In this document: piece by piece, positions 43,841 to 52,545 of the stretch
How positions within the stretch are numbered: the first letter of the stretch is position 1
Layout of the letters: every line of letters begins with the position of its first letter
Source: Sinorhizobium mexicanum
Lineage (GTDB): Bacteria > Pseudomonadota > Alphaproteobacteria > Rhizobiales > Rhizobiaceae
Direction of reading: 5' to 3'
Assembly: GCF_013488225.1 (NCBI RefSeq)
Contig: NZ_CP041241.1
Location: 1,860,001-1,924,000, forward strand
Length of the DNA stretch: 64,000 nt
Position numbers and translations under genes: made by a program
Notes under the pieces: model-generated
The model's input: the letters and a program-made list of their open reading frames with translations, nothing else
The model's database searches: none
Told to the model about the DNA's origin: nothing

Positions 43841-44854
43841 TTACCCACCGCGGATCGAGGAACGCCAGACGAGATCGGCGTTCAGTCTGACCGAATGGTT
43901 GCGTGCGGAAGGATCTTCCGCGTCGTCCCTGCCGAGCCACGTCACCGCCTCCCGGGCAATTGCCTCGACCGGCTGGCCGAACGTCGTCAATTGATAGGAC
44001 GACCAGGCCGCCTGTTCGATATCGTCGAATCCGGCAACGCAGAGCTGATCCGGGATGGAAATCGAGAACTGATGCCGGGCGGCGTCCATGAAGCCGCAGG
44101 CGATGAGATCGGTTGCGCAGAAAACGGCATCGGGCCGCTCGCTGAGCGTGAGCAACCGCTGTGCCAACACGCGGCCGCTTTCATAGCCGGTCGATCCGTA
44201 GCGCTCGACGACGACCTCGACGCCCATGGTCTTCGCCGCCGTGACGAAGCCGTGCTCACGCGCCATCAGGCTCGGCGTTCCGGCCTCGGAATTGGCAAAG
44301 GCAAGGCGACGGCAGCCGGCGCGCAGGAAGGCGGTGACAAGTCGGCCCGCGGCGGCGGCGTCATCGAGATTGATCCTGAGCGGCCCTTCCTGATCGTCGT
44401 CACGGTTGATCAGCACAAGTCGCTGGCCGTTCTTGAGGCAGAGCTGGGTGATCGACTTGTCGGGCATTCCCGACAGGATGATCGACGCGTCGGCGCGATA
44501 CCGGATCGCCTGCCTGAGCGCGAGATCGACGCTGCCGTCGGACCGGTCGGTGTTGACCAGCATGGCGATCTTGCCGGCATCCTGCAATTGCTGTGTCACC
44601 GCCCGGATCAGGCTCGATCGGTATGGCGTGCCCATGTCGGAAACGATGAGGCAGACGATGCCGCTCTCGTTCAGCATCAGCCCGCGGGCGAGATGATTAA
44701 CGTGATAGCCAAGCGCTTCCGCCGCTTCCACCACCCTGCGCCGCGTCTCCGGCGAGACGCTGGCTCCAGGCGTGAAGGTGCGCGAAACAGCGGAGCGGGA
44801 GACACCCGCCCGCTCGGCAACCTCCTGAGCGCTGACGAAAGGTTTTTGCGACAT
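43841..44854 (-). CDS. LacI-family repressor of the adjacent ABC transporter
   Basis: A 337-residue LacI/GalR regulator. The N-terminal helix-turn-helix is SAQEVAERAGVSRSAVSRTF (residues 8-27), with a hinge ending VNHLARGLM, followed by a periplasmic-binding-like sensor (about 60-335). It is divergent from an AfuABC-like transporter, with several TTGCA-N6-TGCAA palindromes in the 193-bp gap, so it very likely represses the transporter and itself. The effector should be the transported compound or a derivative. Confidence 0.9.
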   Translation of the reverse strand: MSQKPFVSAQEVAERAGVSRSAVSRTFTPGASVSPETRRRVVEAAEALGYHVNHLARGLMLNESGIVCLIVSDMGTPYRSSLIRAVTQQLQDAGKIAMLVNTDRSDGSVDLALRQAIRYRADASIILSGMPDKSITQLCLKNGQRLVLINRDDDQEGPLRINLDDAAAAGRLVTAFLRAGCRRLAFANSEAGTPSLMAREHGFVTAAKTMGVEVVVERYGSTGYESGRVLAQRLLTLSERPDAVFCATDLIACGFMDAARHQFSISIPDQLCVAGFDDIEQAAWSSYQLTTFGQPVEAIAREAVTWLGRDDAEDPSARNHSVRLNADLVWRSSIRGG

Positions 44855-44890
44855 GATAGCCTGATTTGCTCACAGCCCTTGCACAAAGAA

Positions 44891-44916
44891 TTGCACAATT
44901 TTGCAAATGCGTGCAA
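44891..44916. promoter_or_regulatory. Two overlapping LacI-type operators (TTGCA-N6-TGCAA)
   Basis: TTGCA-CAATTT-TGCAA (44891-44906) and TTGCA-AATGCG-TGCAA (44901-44916) share a half-site. They lie about 35-60 bp upstream of the lacI-type ATG at 44854 and ~140 bp from the transporter start. Confidence 0.7.
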
Positions 44917-44988
44917 GCGATCTGTGCCGGCGAACTGGCGATGTTATCGGAGAAACATGTTGACAGTTAAAATCTCCTCATGCAGCAT

Positions 44989-45004
44989 TTGCACGCGCTT
45001 GCAA
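44989..45004. promoter_or_regulatory. LacI-type operator next to the transporter promoter
   Basis: TTGCA-CGCGCT-TGCAA, the third copy of the palindrome, 44 bp before the binding-protein ATG. A TTGACA at 44960-44965 is a fair -35 element, so the operator would overlap the -10/start region and block transcription. The 98-bp spacing from the first copy could allow looping. Confidence 0.7.
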
Positions 45005-45047
45005 TAGTGCCCGGCATGGAGGCGCCGGCTCAATCTGGGAGGAAATC

Positions 45048-46076
45048 ATGGGTTTGGTTAAAATGGCTGCGGCAACTTTTGCCGCGGGTGCGACTTTCTT
45101 TGCCTTTTCCGCGCATGCCGAAGGAACCCTCAATCTCATCTGCTCGGCGGACGTGGTGATCTGCGAACAGATGGAAGGCGCCTTCGAAAAGGAGACCGGC
45201 GTTTCGGTCAACATGGTTCGCCTTTCGTCCGGTGAAACCTATGCCAAGATCCGCGCCGAGGCGCGTAACCCGAAGACCGATATCTGGTGGGCAGGCACCG
45301 GCGACCCACACCTGCAGGCCGCGTCCGAGGGGCTGACGCTCGAATACAAGTCGCCGATGCTCGGCGAGCTGCAGGACTGGGCGGTCAAGCAGGCCGAGAG
45401 CGCCGGCTACCGCACGGTCGGCGTTTATGCGGGAGCACTCGGCTGGGGCTATAACACCGAAATCTTCAAGCAGAAGAACCTCAAGGAACCCAAGTGCTGG
45501 GCCGACCTGCTGGATGCGTCGTACAAGGGCGAAATCCAGATCGCCAACCCGAACTCGTCCGGCACCGCCTATACCGCACTGGCGACACTCGTCCAGATCA
45601 TGGGCGAGGACCAGGCCTTCGATTACCTGAAGAAGCTCAACGACAACGTCTCGCAATACACCAAATCCGGCTCGGCACCGGTGAAGGCGGCCGCCCGCGG
45701 CGAAACCGCGATCGGGGTCGTCTTCATGCATGACGCGGTGGCGCAGACCGTCGAAGGTTTCCCGGTAAAGTCGGTGGCGCCCTGCGAGGGCACCGGCTAC
45801 GAGATCGGCTCCATGTCGATCATCAAGGGCGCAAAGAACCTCGACAATGCCAAGAAGTGGTATGACTGGGCGCTCTCGGCCGCTGTGCAGTCGAAGATGA
45901 AGGAGGCAAAATCCTTCCAGCTCCCGTCGAACAAGACGGCGGAAGTTCCGAAGGAGGCGCCGAAGTTCGAGGATATCAAGCTGATCGACTACGACTTCAA
46001 GACCTATGGCGATCCGGCCAAGCGCAAGGCACTGCTGGAGCGCTGGGACAGGGAGATCGGCGCCAACGCGAACTGA
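45048..46076 (+). CDS. AfuA/Fbp-like periplasmic binding protein (ABC transporter)
   Basis: A 342-residue secreted protein: signal peptide to about residue 24 (AFSAHA), then LNLICSADVVICEQMEGAFE. It belongs to the extracellular solute-binding family 1/6 branch labelled iron(III) binding (AfuA, FbpA). The tyrosine pair that coordinates iron in FbpA is not obvious; AfuA-type members bind sugar phosphates instead. LacI control and a phosphatase gene in the operon favour a phosphorylated sugar or polyol here (inference). It is followed by a strong hairpin that may limit readthrough into the permease gene. Confidence 0.85.
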   Translation: MGLVKMAAATFAAGATFFAFSAHAEGTLNLICSADVVICEQMEGAFEKETGVSVNMVRLSSGETYAKIRAEARNPKTDIWWAGTGDPHLQAASEGLTLEYKSPMLGELQDWAVKQAESAGYRTVGVYAGALGWGYNTEIFKQKNLKEPKCWADLLDASYKGEIQIANPNSSGTAYTALATLVQIMGEDQAFDYLKKLNDNVSQYTKSGSAPVKAAARGETAIGVVFMHDAVAQTVEGFPVKSVAPCEGTGYEIGSMSIIKGAKNLDNAKKWYDWALSAAVQSKMKEAKSFQLPSNKTAEVPKEAPKFEDIKLIDYDFKTYGDPAKRKALLERWDREIGANAN

Positions 46077-46126
46077 TCCCCCGTATTCCGGGGGATTGTG
46101 CCGGCGGCTCCCGCCAGCCGGCCGAA

Positions 46127-46162
46127 ACCTCCCCACCGCGCGGAACCGCGCGGTGGGGAGGT
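46127..46162 (+). terminator. Strong hairpin between binding-protein and permease genes
   Basis: ACCTCCCCACCGCGCGG - AA - complement: a perfect 17-bp stem. There is no long T tract, so partial termination or protection of the upstream mRNA, giving more binding protein than permease, is likely. Confidence 0.75.
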
Positions 46163-46268
46163 TGGCGACACATGACGCTACACTTTCTTGCAAATCGGTC
46201 GCATCGATGCCTGGATTGACCCGGGCGCGCTTCTCGCGACCCCGGAAGGCCCGAGGCAAACGCGATCC

Positions 46269-48497
46269 ATGGAACATCGCAATCGCAGACTGAATATCGT
46301 CCTCGCCCTCGGGCTCGCGGCTTTCCTTTTGCTGCCCTGGTACCGCATCGAGGGCGGCTTCTTCGGCCTCGGTTGGCTTGCCGATTTTCCGGGCGACGCG
46401 TCGGTTTCGCCCGGCCTGATGCAGATCGCGAACGGTCGGTGGTGGCTTGCGGCTCCGGCGCTGATGCTCATTCTCGCCGGTGCGTGCCGCTTCGTCGGTG
46501 ATGCGCAGTCGCGCGGCGCTCTCCTCGCCTGGACCGGCGCACTCGGGATCGTATTTCTCGCGCTGCAAGGCCTGGCGATCGGCTTTACCGGCTGGACCTG
46601 GACGATCAGCGAAACGCTTTTCGGCACGCTTGCGGACGGGCAGCCCTCGATGGGCGCGGGTGCGGTGCTCTCGGCGCTCGTCTTCGTTCTCATCTTTTCC
46701 TTCGGCCTTGCCGAACGCGGTGTAATGAAGGGCGACGCCTTCGTCGTCAGCGCGATTTCCCTGCTCGTCTTTCTCGTCGCTGTCTTCGTCTTCTATCCGG
46801 TAGGCAGCATGCTCGTCGGCGCCTTCCAGGATTTCGACGGCTCGTTCAACCCGGACGGCTTCACCCGCAACATCGTCGACCCGTCGATCTGGAGCCTCGA
46901 CTGCGTCATCGGCGGAGCGCGCTGCGGCGTCGCCTGGCGCACCTTCTGGCTGGCGATCATGACGGCAAGCGGATCGACCATTCTCGGGCTCGCCTTCGCT
47001 CTCGTCGCCACCCGCACCGGCTTCCGCTACAAGAAGAGCCTGCGGCTCCTGACGGTGCTGCCGATCATCACGCCGCCCTTCGTCGTCGGCCTCGCGCTGA
47101 CCCTGCTCTTCGGCCGCTCGGGCGTCGCGACGCAGGCGATGTCGGCGCTGCTGGGTATCGAACCGGGCCGCTGGCTCTACGGCCTCACCGGCATCTGGAT
47201 CGCCCAGGTCCTGTCCTTCACGCCGATCTCGTTCCTCGTGCTGATCGGTGTCGTCGAGGGCGTCAGCCCGTCGATGGAGGAAGCCTCGCAGACGCTGAGA
47301 GCCGACCGCTGGCGGACCTTCTGGCGCGTCTCGCTGCCGTCGATGAAGCCCGGGCTCGCCAATGCCTTCCTCATCGGCTTCATCGAAAGCATGGCGGATT
47401 TCGGCAATCCGCTGGTGCTCGGCGGCAGCCACGGCGTGCTGTCGACGGAAATCTTCTTCGCCGTCGTCGGCTCGCAGAATGATCCCTCCCGCGCCGCGGT
47501 GCTTGCGATCATCCTGCTCTCATTCACGCTTGCAGCCTTCCTCGCCCAGCGCCTCTGGCTTTCGGGGAAGAATTTCTCGACCGTCACCGGCAAGGGTGAC
47601 AGCGGCGTGCATGCGGCCCTCCCCCGCTCGGTCTCGGTCGGCGTTCATGCGCTGGTCATCCCCTGGGCGCTCTTCACCCTCGTCGTCTACGGCATGATCC
47701 TGGTCGGCGGTTTCGTGAAGACCTGGGGGCTCGACAATACGCTGACGCTCGAACACTACATCCAGGCCTTCTCGATCGAATTCCGCGACGGCGCCATTGC
47801 CTGGACGGGCGTTGCCTGGAACTCGTTCTGGACGACGATGGAAATCGCCCTCGTTTCGGCGCCGCTGACGGCCGCCGTCGGTCTTCTCACCGCCTATCTG
47901 ATCGTGCGCCAGAAATTTGCCGGCCGCGAGCTCTTCGAATTCGCGCTGATGATGAGCTTTGCCATTCCGGGCACGGTCATCGGCATCAGCTACATCATGG
48001 CCTTCAACCTGCCGCCGCTGGAGATGACCGGCAGCGCGCTGATCCTGATCGCCTGCTTCGTGTTCCGCAACATGCCGGTCGGCGTGCGTGGCGGCGTCGC
48101 GGCGATGAGCCAGCTTGACCGCAGCCTCGACGAAGCTTCGTTGACGCTTCGGGCCGACAGCTTCCGCACGATCCGCAAGGTGATCCTGCCGCTGCTCCGG
48201 CCGGCGATCACCGCCGCCCTCGTCTATTCCTTCGTGCGCGCCATCACCTCGATCAGCGCCGTCATCTTCCTGGTCAGCGCCGAATACAACATGGCGACCT
48301 CCTATATCGTCGGCCTCGTCGAAAACGGCGAATACGGCGTCGCGATCGCCTATTCCTCGATGCTGATCCTGGTCATGATCGCCGTCATTGCCGGCTTCCA
48401 ATTCCTTGTCGGCGAGCGGCGGCTGAGGCGCGAGAACCGCGTGCAGTCGCTTGCCGCAACCACGCCCGCTTCCCTTCGCCAGGAGAAAACCGCATGA
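46269..48497 (+). CDS. Fused double-domain ABC permease (AfuB/FbpB-like) with extended N terminus
   Basis: A 742-residue inner-membrane permease. Two binding-protein-dependent-transport domains are fused: the first with EGVSPSMEEASQTLRADRWR (EAA loop, about 335-354) and the second with SQLDRSLDEASLTLRADSFR (about 612-632). Typical FbpB-like fusions are 500-560 residues; here ~170 extra N-terminal residues add about four helices (LALGLAAFLLLPWYR onward). The ATG at 46269 has a weak upstream site; a TTG at 46188 is in frame. It overlaps the ATPase gene by four bases. Confidence 0.88.
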   Translation: MEHRNRRLNIVLALGLAAFLLLPWYRIEGGFFGLGWLADFPGDASVSPGLMQIANGRWWLAAPALMLILAGACRFVGDAQSRGALLAWTGALGIVFLALQGLAIGFTGWTWTISETLFGTLADGQPSMGAGAVLSALVFVLIFSFGLAERGVMKGDAFVVSAISLLVFLVAVFVFYPVGSMLVGAFQDFDGSFNPDGFTRNIVDPSIWSLDCVIGGARCGVAWRTFWLAIMTASGSTILGLAFALVATRTGFRYKKSLRLLTVLPIITPPFVVGLALTLLFGRSGVATQAMSALLGIEPGRWLYGLTGIWIAQVLSFTPISFLVLIGVVEGVSPSMEEASQTLRADRWRTFWRVSLPSMKPGLANAFLIGFIESMADFGNPLVLGGSHGVLSTEIFFAVVGSQNDPSRAAVLAIILLSFTLAAFLAQRLWLSGKNFSTVTGKGDSGVHAALPRSVSVGVHALVIPWALFTLVVYGMILVGGFVKTWGLDNTLTLEHYIQAFSIEFRDGAIAWTGVAWNSFWTTMEIALVSAPLTAAVGLLTAYLIVRQKFAGRELFEFALMMSFAIPGTVIGISYIMAFNLPPLEMTGSALILIACFVFRNMPVGVRGGVAAMSQLDRSLDEASLTLRADSFRTIRKVILPLLRPAITAALVYSFVRAITSISAVIFLVSAEYNMATSYIVGLVENGEYGVAIAYSSMLILVMIAVIAGFQFLVGERRLRRENRVQSLAATTPASLRQEKTA

Positions 48498-49555
48498 GCA
48501 TCGAAGGTCCCGGTTCCGTCGTCTTTCGGAACGTCCGCAAAGCGTTCGGCGCCTTCACGGCCATTCACGACCTGTCGCTGACGATCGAGCCCGGCACGCT
48601 GGTGACGCTGCTCGGCCCGTCCGGCTGCGGCAAGACGACGACACTCAGGATGCTGGCCGGCCTCGAGCATCCGACATCCGGCCGTATCCTGATCGGCGGC
48701 AGGGACGTGACGATGTTGCCGGCGAACGAACGTGACGTTTCCATGGTCTTCCAGTCCTACGCCTTGTTTCCGCACATGACGGCGCTCGACAACGTCGCCT
48801 ACGGCCTCGAATCGTCGGGGTTGAAGCGCAAGGAGGCACGCGAGCGGGCCGAGGACGGGCTGGCGCTCGTCGGTCTTGCCGGCATGGGCGGGCGCCTGCC
48901 GGCGGAGCTTTCCGGCGGACAGCAGCAGCGTGTCGCTGTCGCCCGCGCGCTGGTGCTCGAACCGCAGGTTCTGCTTCTCGACGAGCCGCTGTCGAATCTC
49001 GACGCGCGGCTGCGCCGCCGTGTCAGGACGGAGATCCGCGAACTGCAGCAGCGGCTCGGCTTCACCGCCGTCTACGTCACCCACGACCAGGACGAGGCGC
49101 TGGCCGTTTCCGACCGCATCATCGTCATGAAGGACGGCCACATCGCCCAGGAAGGCGCGCCGCGCGATCTCTACGAAGCACCGGCATCCGCCTTCATCGC
49201 CGACTTCATGGGCGAGGCAAATGTCGTTTCCTGCGATATCCTCGGCGTCGAGGGAGGCGATGCGACGATCCGCGTCGAGGCCCTGACCCATCGCGTGCCG
49301 GGGCGCGACATTCGGCCCGGGCCGGCGAAGCTCGCCGTGCGGCCGAACGCGATCACGCTGGAACCGGCAAAAGACGGCGCGTTTTCCGGCCGCATCACCC
49401 ACGCCGCCTATCTCGGCGATCATGTCGAATACGAGGTGAAGACGGCCGCTGGCACGCTCTTCGTTGTCGATCCCGCCGTCGAAAGAGCACTGGCTCCGGC
49501 GACGGAGGTCGCGATCGGCTTCAAGGGGCGTGGCATCGCCATTATCAGCGGTTGA
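48494..49555 (+). CDS. ABC transporter ATP-binding protein (AfuC/PotA-like)
   Basis: A 353-residue ATPase. Walker A GPSGCGKTT (about 39-47), signature LSGGQQQRV (about 138-146), Walker [13 protein letters not shown] and a C-terminal TOBE domain (RPNAITLEPAKDGAFSGRIT). It energises the upstream binding protein and permease. The ATG overlaps the permease stop (ATGA). Because the class is shared by iron, polyamine and sugar-phosphate importers, the substrate relies on context. Confidence 0.92.
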   Translation: MSIEGPGSVVFRNVRKAFGAFTAIHDLSLTIEPGTLVTLLGPSGCGKTTTLRMLAGLEHPTSGRILIGGRDVTMLPANERDVSMVFQSYALFPHMTALDNVAYGLESSGLKRKEARERAEDGLALVGLAGMGGRLPAELSGGQQQRVAVARALVLEPQVLLLDEPLSNLDARLRRRVRTEIRELQQRLGFTAVYVTHDQDEALAVSDRIIVMKDGHIAQEGAPRDLYEAPASAFIADFMGEANVVSCDILGVEGGDATIRVEALTHRVPGRDIRPGPAKLAVRPNAITLEPAKDGAFSGRITHAAYLGDHVEYEVKTAAGTLFVVDPAVERALAPATEVAIGFKGRGIAIISG

Positions 49556-49607
49556 GCTCGCATCGTGCGAGAAACGGAATTATCAAACCAGAACCAAGGA
49601 AAGCTTC

Positions 49608-50408
49608 ATGACGTCACACGACCCCTCCGGGCTCGAAACCCGACTGGCTCTCGCCGAAGCGGTGGCACGCGAGGCGGGCGCTGTCGCGCTCGACTATTTC
49701 AGCCGGCGCGAGACGCTGGTCATCGAGACCAAGCGGGATCCGCAGGATGTCGTCTCGATCGCCGATCGCGAAGTGGAAATGCTGATCCGTGCCCGTTTCG
49801 CGGAGGCCTATCCCGACGATGGCGTGCTCGGCGAGGAATACGGGCTGGAGCCGGGACGCTCCGGCTTCACCTGGGTCATCGACCCGATCGACGGCACCAG
49901 TCCCTTCGTCAACGGCATGCCGAACTGGTGCGTTTCGATCGCCCTCCTCCATGACGGCGTTCCGGTCGTCGGCGTGATCTCGGCGCCCTGCCACGACGAA
50001 CTTTATGCCGCAGCACTCGGGCGGGGTGCGCGGCTCAACGGCAAGCCGTTGTCGCTCGACGCGTCACGCACCATTCGCAACGCCGTCACCGGCATCGGCG
50101 CCAACAATCACGTGACGCCGGCATCCGTCGGCAAGATGGTCGAGAAGCTGCTGGAAGCCGGCGGCAATTTCGTGCGCAACGGATCCGGCGCGCTGATGCT
50201 CGCCTATGTCGCCGCCGGCCGCCTGGTCGGCTATTACGAGCCTTATATGCACGCCTGGGACTGCCTCGCCGGCTATTGCCTCGTCAAGGAAGCGGGCGGC
50301 TGGTACCTGCCCTTCCCCGTCGAGGGCGAGCGTCTGACCAAGGGCGCTGCCGTTCTCGCTGCGGCGCCCAGCGCGATCGAAGACCTGCGCAAGGTGGCGG
50401 GCATCTGA
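49608..50408 (+). CDS. Inositol monophosphatase family phosphatase
   Basis: A 266-residue magnesium-dependent phosphatase. The motifs are GEEYG (metal-binding glutamates), WVIDPIDGTSPFVNGMP (catalytic DPIDGT) and AWDCLAGYCLVKEAGG near the C terminus. Members hydrolyse inositol phosphates, histidinol phosphate or sugar phosphates. The ATG at 49608 has AAGGA eight bases upstream. It is 52 bp after the transporter ATPase gene, so a phosphorylated import substrate could be dephosphorylated here. Confidence 0.9.
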   Translation: MTSHDPSGLETRLALAEAVAREAGAVALDYFSRRETLVIETKRDPQDVVSIADREVEMLIRARFAEAYPDDGVLGEEYGLEPGRSGFTWVIDPIDGTSPFVNGMPNWCVSIALLHDGVPVVGVISAPCHDELYAAALGRGARLNGKPLSLDASRTIRNAVTGIGANNHVTPASVGKMVEKLLEAGGNFVRNGSGALMLAYVAAGRLVGYYEPYMHAWDCLAGYCLVKEAGGWYLPFPVEGERLTKGAAVLAAAPSAIEDLRKVAGI

Positions 50409-50820
50409 GCGGCGGGGCTCGAAACCGGCGATCGAATTCGGAGGCGTCGAAGCGGTCAACAACGACAAACATAGCCGATTCCAATGGGTTAGCAGAAGAT
50501 GGCGGCGGAGGTCCTGCGCTTGGGCGGGACCCGTTGGCTTACTGCCCTCTTCGTCCGAGGCTCAATCGCTCGGTGGCAATGGTTGTCCGCCGGGCCAAAC
50601 ATCTCGTTCGCAGCCTCAGGGAAGACGCGAGGCGGATTTCAATGAACAATCCACAAAAACCGAGTGTCGCGGGATTTCTTGAATCAGGTCCGATTTGGGC
50701 GTAAAATTACACAGCAATTCAAAGCGTTACAGCGACCGTGCGAACTGAGGAGGCCGGAGCTGAAACGTCAGGCGCACGCGAGGGGTAACGCTTTGTCAAG
50801 CTTCATACGTGGAGGTTGTC

Positions 50821-51180
50821 ATGGTAAACACTCTCATGGCGGGAAAAAGGGCCCAGGACTGGGCCAATCTGGTCCTGGCGGTGTGCTTGTTCCTCTCTCC
50901 CTGGGTCATCGGTTTTGCGGCTGAGCCCGTGCCGACCTGGAATGCCTGGATCGCCGGCATCGTGCTCGGCGCACTGGCGGTTGCAGCGCTTTCGGCCTTC
51001 GCAGAATGGGAGGAATGGGTGAACGTGGTGATCGGCCTGTGGCTGATCGTTTCTCCCTGGCTGCTCGGCTTCATGGCGAACATGAACGCGATGTGGACGC
51101 ATGTCATCCTTGGCGTGCTCGTCGCGGCACTGTCGGCCTGGGCTGTCTGGGACTATCGGCACCCGCATTCGGCTGCCTAA
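50821..51180 (+). CDS. SPW-repeat membrane protein
   Basis: A 119-residue protein with four membrane helices arranged as two SPW repeats: VLAVCLFLSPWVIGFAAEP and VVIGLWLIVSPWLLGFMANM. The family (PF03779) has no known function; members are often stress- or envelope-related. GGAGG lies five bases before the ATG at 50821. The 412-bp stretch upstream (50409-50820) contains no gene that I can support and no repeat from the families seen elsewhere here. Confidence 0.85.
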   Translation: MVNTLMAGKRAQDWANLVLAVCLFLSPWVIGFAAEPVPTWNAWIAGIVLGALAVAALSAFAEWEEWVNVVIGLWLIVSPWLLGFMANMNAMWTHVILGVLVAALSAWAVWDYRHPHSAA

Positions 51181-51188
51181 TGGATGTC

Positions 51189-51366
51189 GCCCAAAGCACG
51201 CAGCGGTTTTGGGGCAACGACATGCATGAAAACAAAGACCTAAAGCGCGTTGCATGACGCCGTTCGAACGCGACGCGCTTAGATCGCGATGATTTGGGTC
51301 GAATCGACCCAAATCATAAGCGTGATCGATGCTGATAAGTTGAGACGCGATCGTGCGTTCAGAAAA
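51189..51366. repeat. RIME-like composite repeat (family B)
   Basis: Begins GCCCAAAGCACGCAGCGGTT and continues through a CGCGTTGCATGACG...CGTTCGAACGCGACGCG palindrome to the stem GATCGCGATGATTTGGGTCG / CGACCCAAATCATAAGCGTG. The leading element is also found inverted near 56472. It separates the SPW gene from the convergent thuB. Confidence 0.7.
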
Positions 51367-51448
51367 ACGCGCAACGCGTCAGTCATTCTTCAGTTGCGAG
51401 CAATCCCCGCTTCCAGCGGAACCGGCCGGAAGCAGGAGTGTTGTATCG

Positions 51449-52537
51449 TCAACCTCCGACGACCGCACGTTTCTCCTCGACCGAAGGCACGTCCGCGACC
51501 TCCAGTTCACGCCGCTCTCTTTCGGTTTCGATGGCGACATCGAGCACTTTCTGCAGATCGGCGGCATGACGGAAGTTGGGCTCGACAGCCTGACGTTCGG
51601 CGACCGCCGCGGCGAAGCGCTGGTAATTGGTCGGCACCGTCCCGGCATCGAGGTCGCGCCAGATCGCCTTTTCGACATCGGGGCCAAGGCAGGCCTTGAG
51701 GAGCGATCCGTCCGGCGTATGGAACACCTCCAGCGCACCCTTGTCGCCGTGCAGCCTGAGCCTCAACTCGTTGAGATGCCCCGTCGCCCAACGGCTGGCG
51801 TGGATTACGCCCATCGCGCCGTTTTCGAACTCCGCCGTCATCGCGAAGCTGTCATTGGCGTCGAGATCGTATTCGCCGATGCGGTTGTCGGGCGCCTTGT
51901 CGAACGCCTTCAGCCGGGCAAAGACCCGCTCGACCGTGCTGCCGGCGCCATAGCCGGCAAAGTCGAGGATGTGGATGCCGACGTCGCCGAGCACGCCGTT
52001 GGAGCCGTGTTTGGTCGACAGCCGCCACAGCCATTTCGATTCGCTCGCCCAGTCGCCCCACGCCTTCGACACCAGCCAGCTCTGCAAGTAGGAGGCTTCG
52101 AGATGGCGCACCCTGCCGATTTCGCCGGCCAGCACCAGTTCCCGCGCACGCTGAAGCGGCGCGACATTGCGGTAGGTGAGGTTCACCATGTTGACGACAC
52201 CGGCGCGCTCCGCGGCTTCGGCCATTTCGGCGGCCTTGTCGTAGTTTTCCGCCAGCGGCTTTTCGCACAGCACGTGCTTGCCGGCGGCGATCAGCGCCAG
52301 CGTCGTCGGGTGATGGGCCTTGTCCGGGGTGACGTTGGTCGCCGCGTCGAATTCGCCCCAGGCGATCGCGTCGTCGAGCGAGGTGAAGACGCGGGCAATG
52401 CCGTGCACGTCGGCAAAGGCGCGCGCCCGCGACGGGTCGACATCGACAGCCGCGACAAGTTCGACGCCATCGATCTTGGCAAAGGCGAGCGCGTGGCTGT
52501 TGGCCATGCCGCCGGTTCCGAGAATGAGCAAACGCAT
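51449..52537 (-). CDS. thuB: ThuB, Gfo/Idh/MocA-family oxidoreductase of trehalose utilisation
   Basis: A 362-residue NAD(P)-dependent dehydrogenase. The N-terminal Rossmann motif is LLILGTGGMANSHALAF (residues 3-19) and the family signature is GKHVLCEKPLAEN (about 92-104). With ThuA it forms 3-keto derivatives of trehalose, maltitol and sucrose isomers in S. meliloti and Agrobacterium. The ATG at 52537 has GAGG upstream; the thuA stop lies eight bases before it. It is the last gene of thuEFGKAB. Confidence 0.92.
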   Translation of the reverse strand: MRLLILGTGGMANSHALAFAKIDGVELVAAVDVDPSRARAFADVHGIARVFTSLDDAIAWGEFDAATNVTPDKAHHPTTLALIAAGKHVLCEKPLAENYDKAAEMAEAAERAGVVNMVNLTYRNVAPLQRARELVLAGEIGRVRHLEASYLQSWLVSKAWGDWASESKWLWRLSTKHGSNGVLGDVGIHILDFAGYGAGSTVERVFARLKAFDKAPDNRIGEYDLDANDSFAMTAEFENGAMGVIHASRWATGHLNELRLRLHGDKGALEVFHTPDGSLLKACLGPDVEKAIWRDLDAGTVPTNYQRFAAAVAERQAVEPNFRHAADLQKVLDVAIETERERRELEVADVPSVEEKRAVVGG

Positions 52538-52545
52538 GATGGACC

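Noticed and set aside
45030..47432. 800-codon minus-strand frame opposite the AfuA-like and permease genes
   Set aside because: Runs through a terminator-like hairpin and two genes; shadow frame.
50409..50820. Possible gene in the gap before the SPW-repeat gene
   Set aside because: Short frames only, without ribosome-binding site or recognisable protein sequence; left as non-coding.
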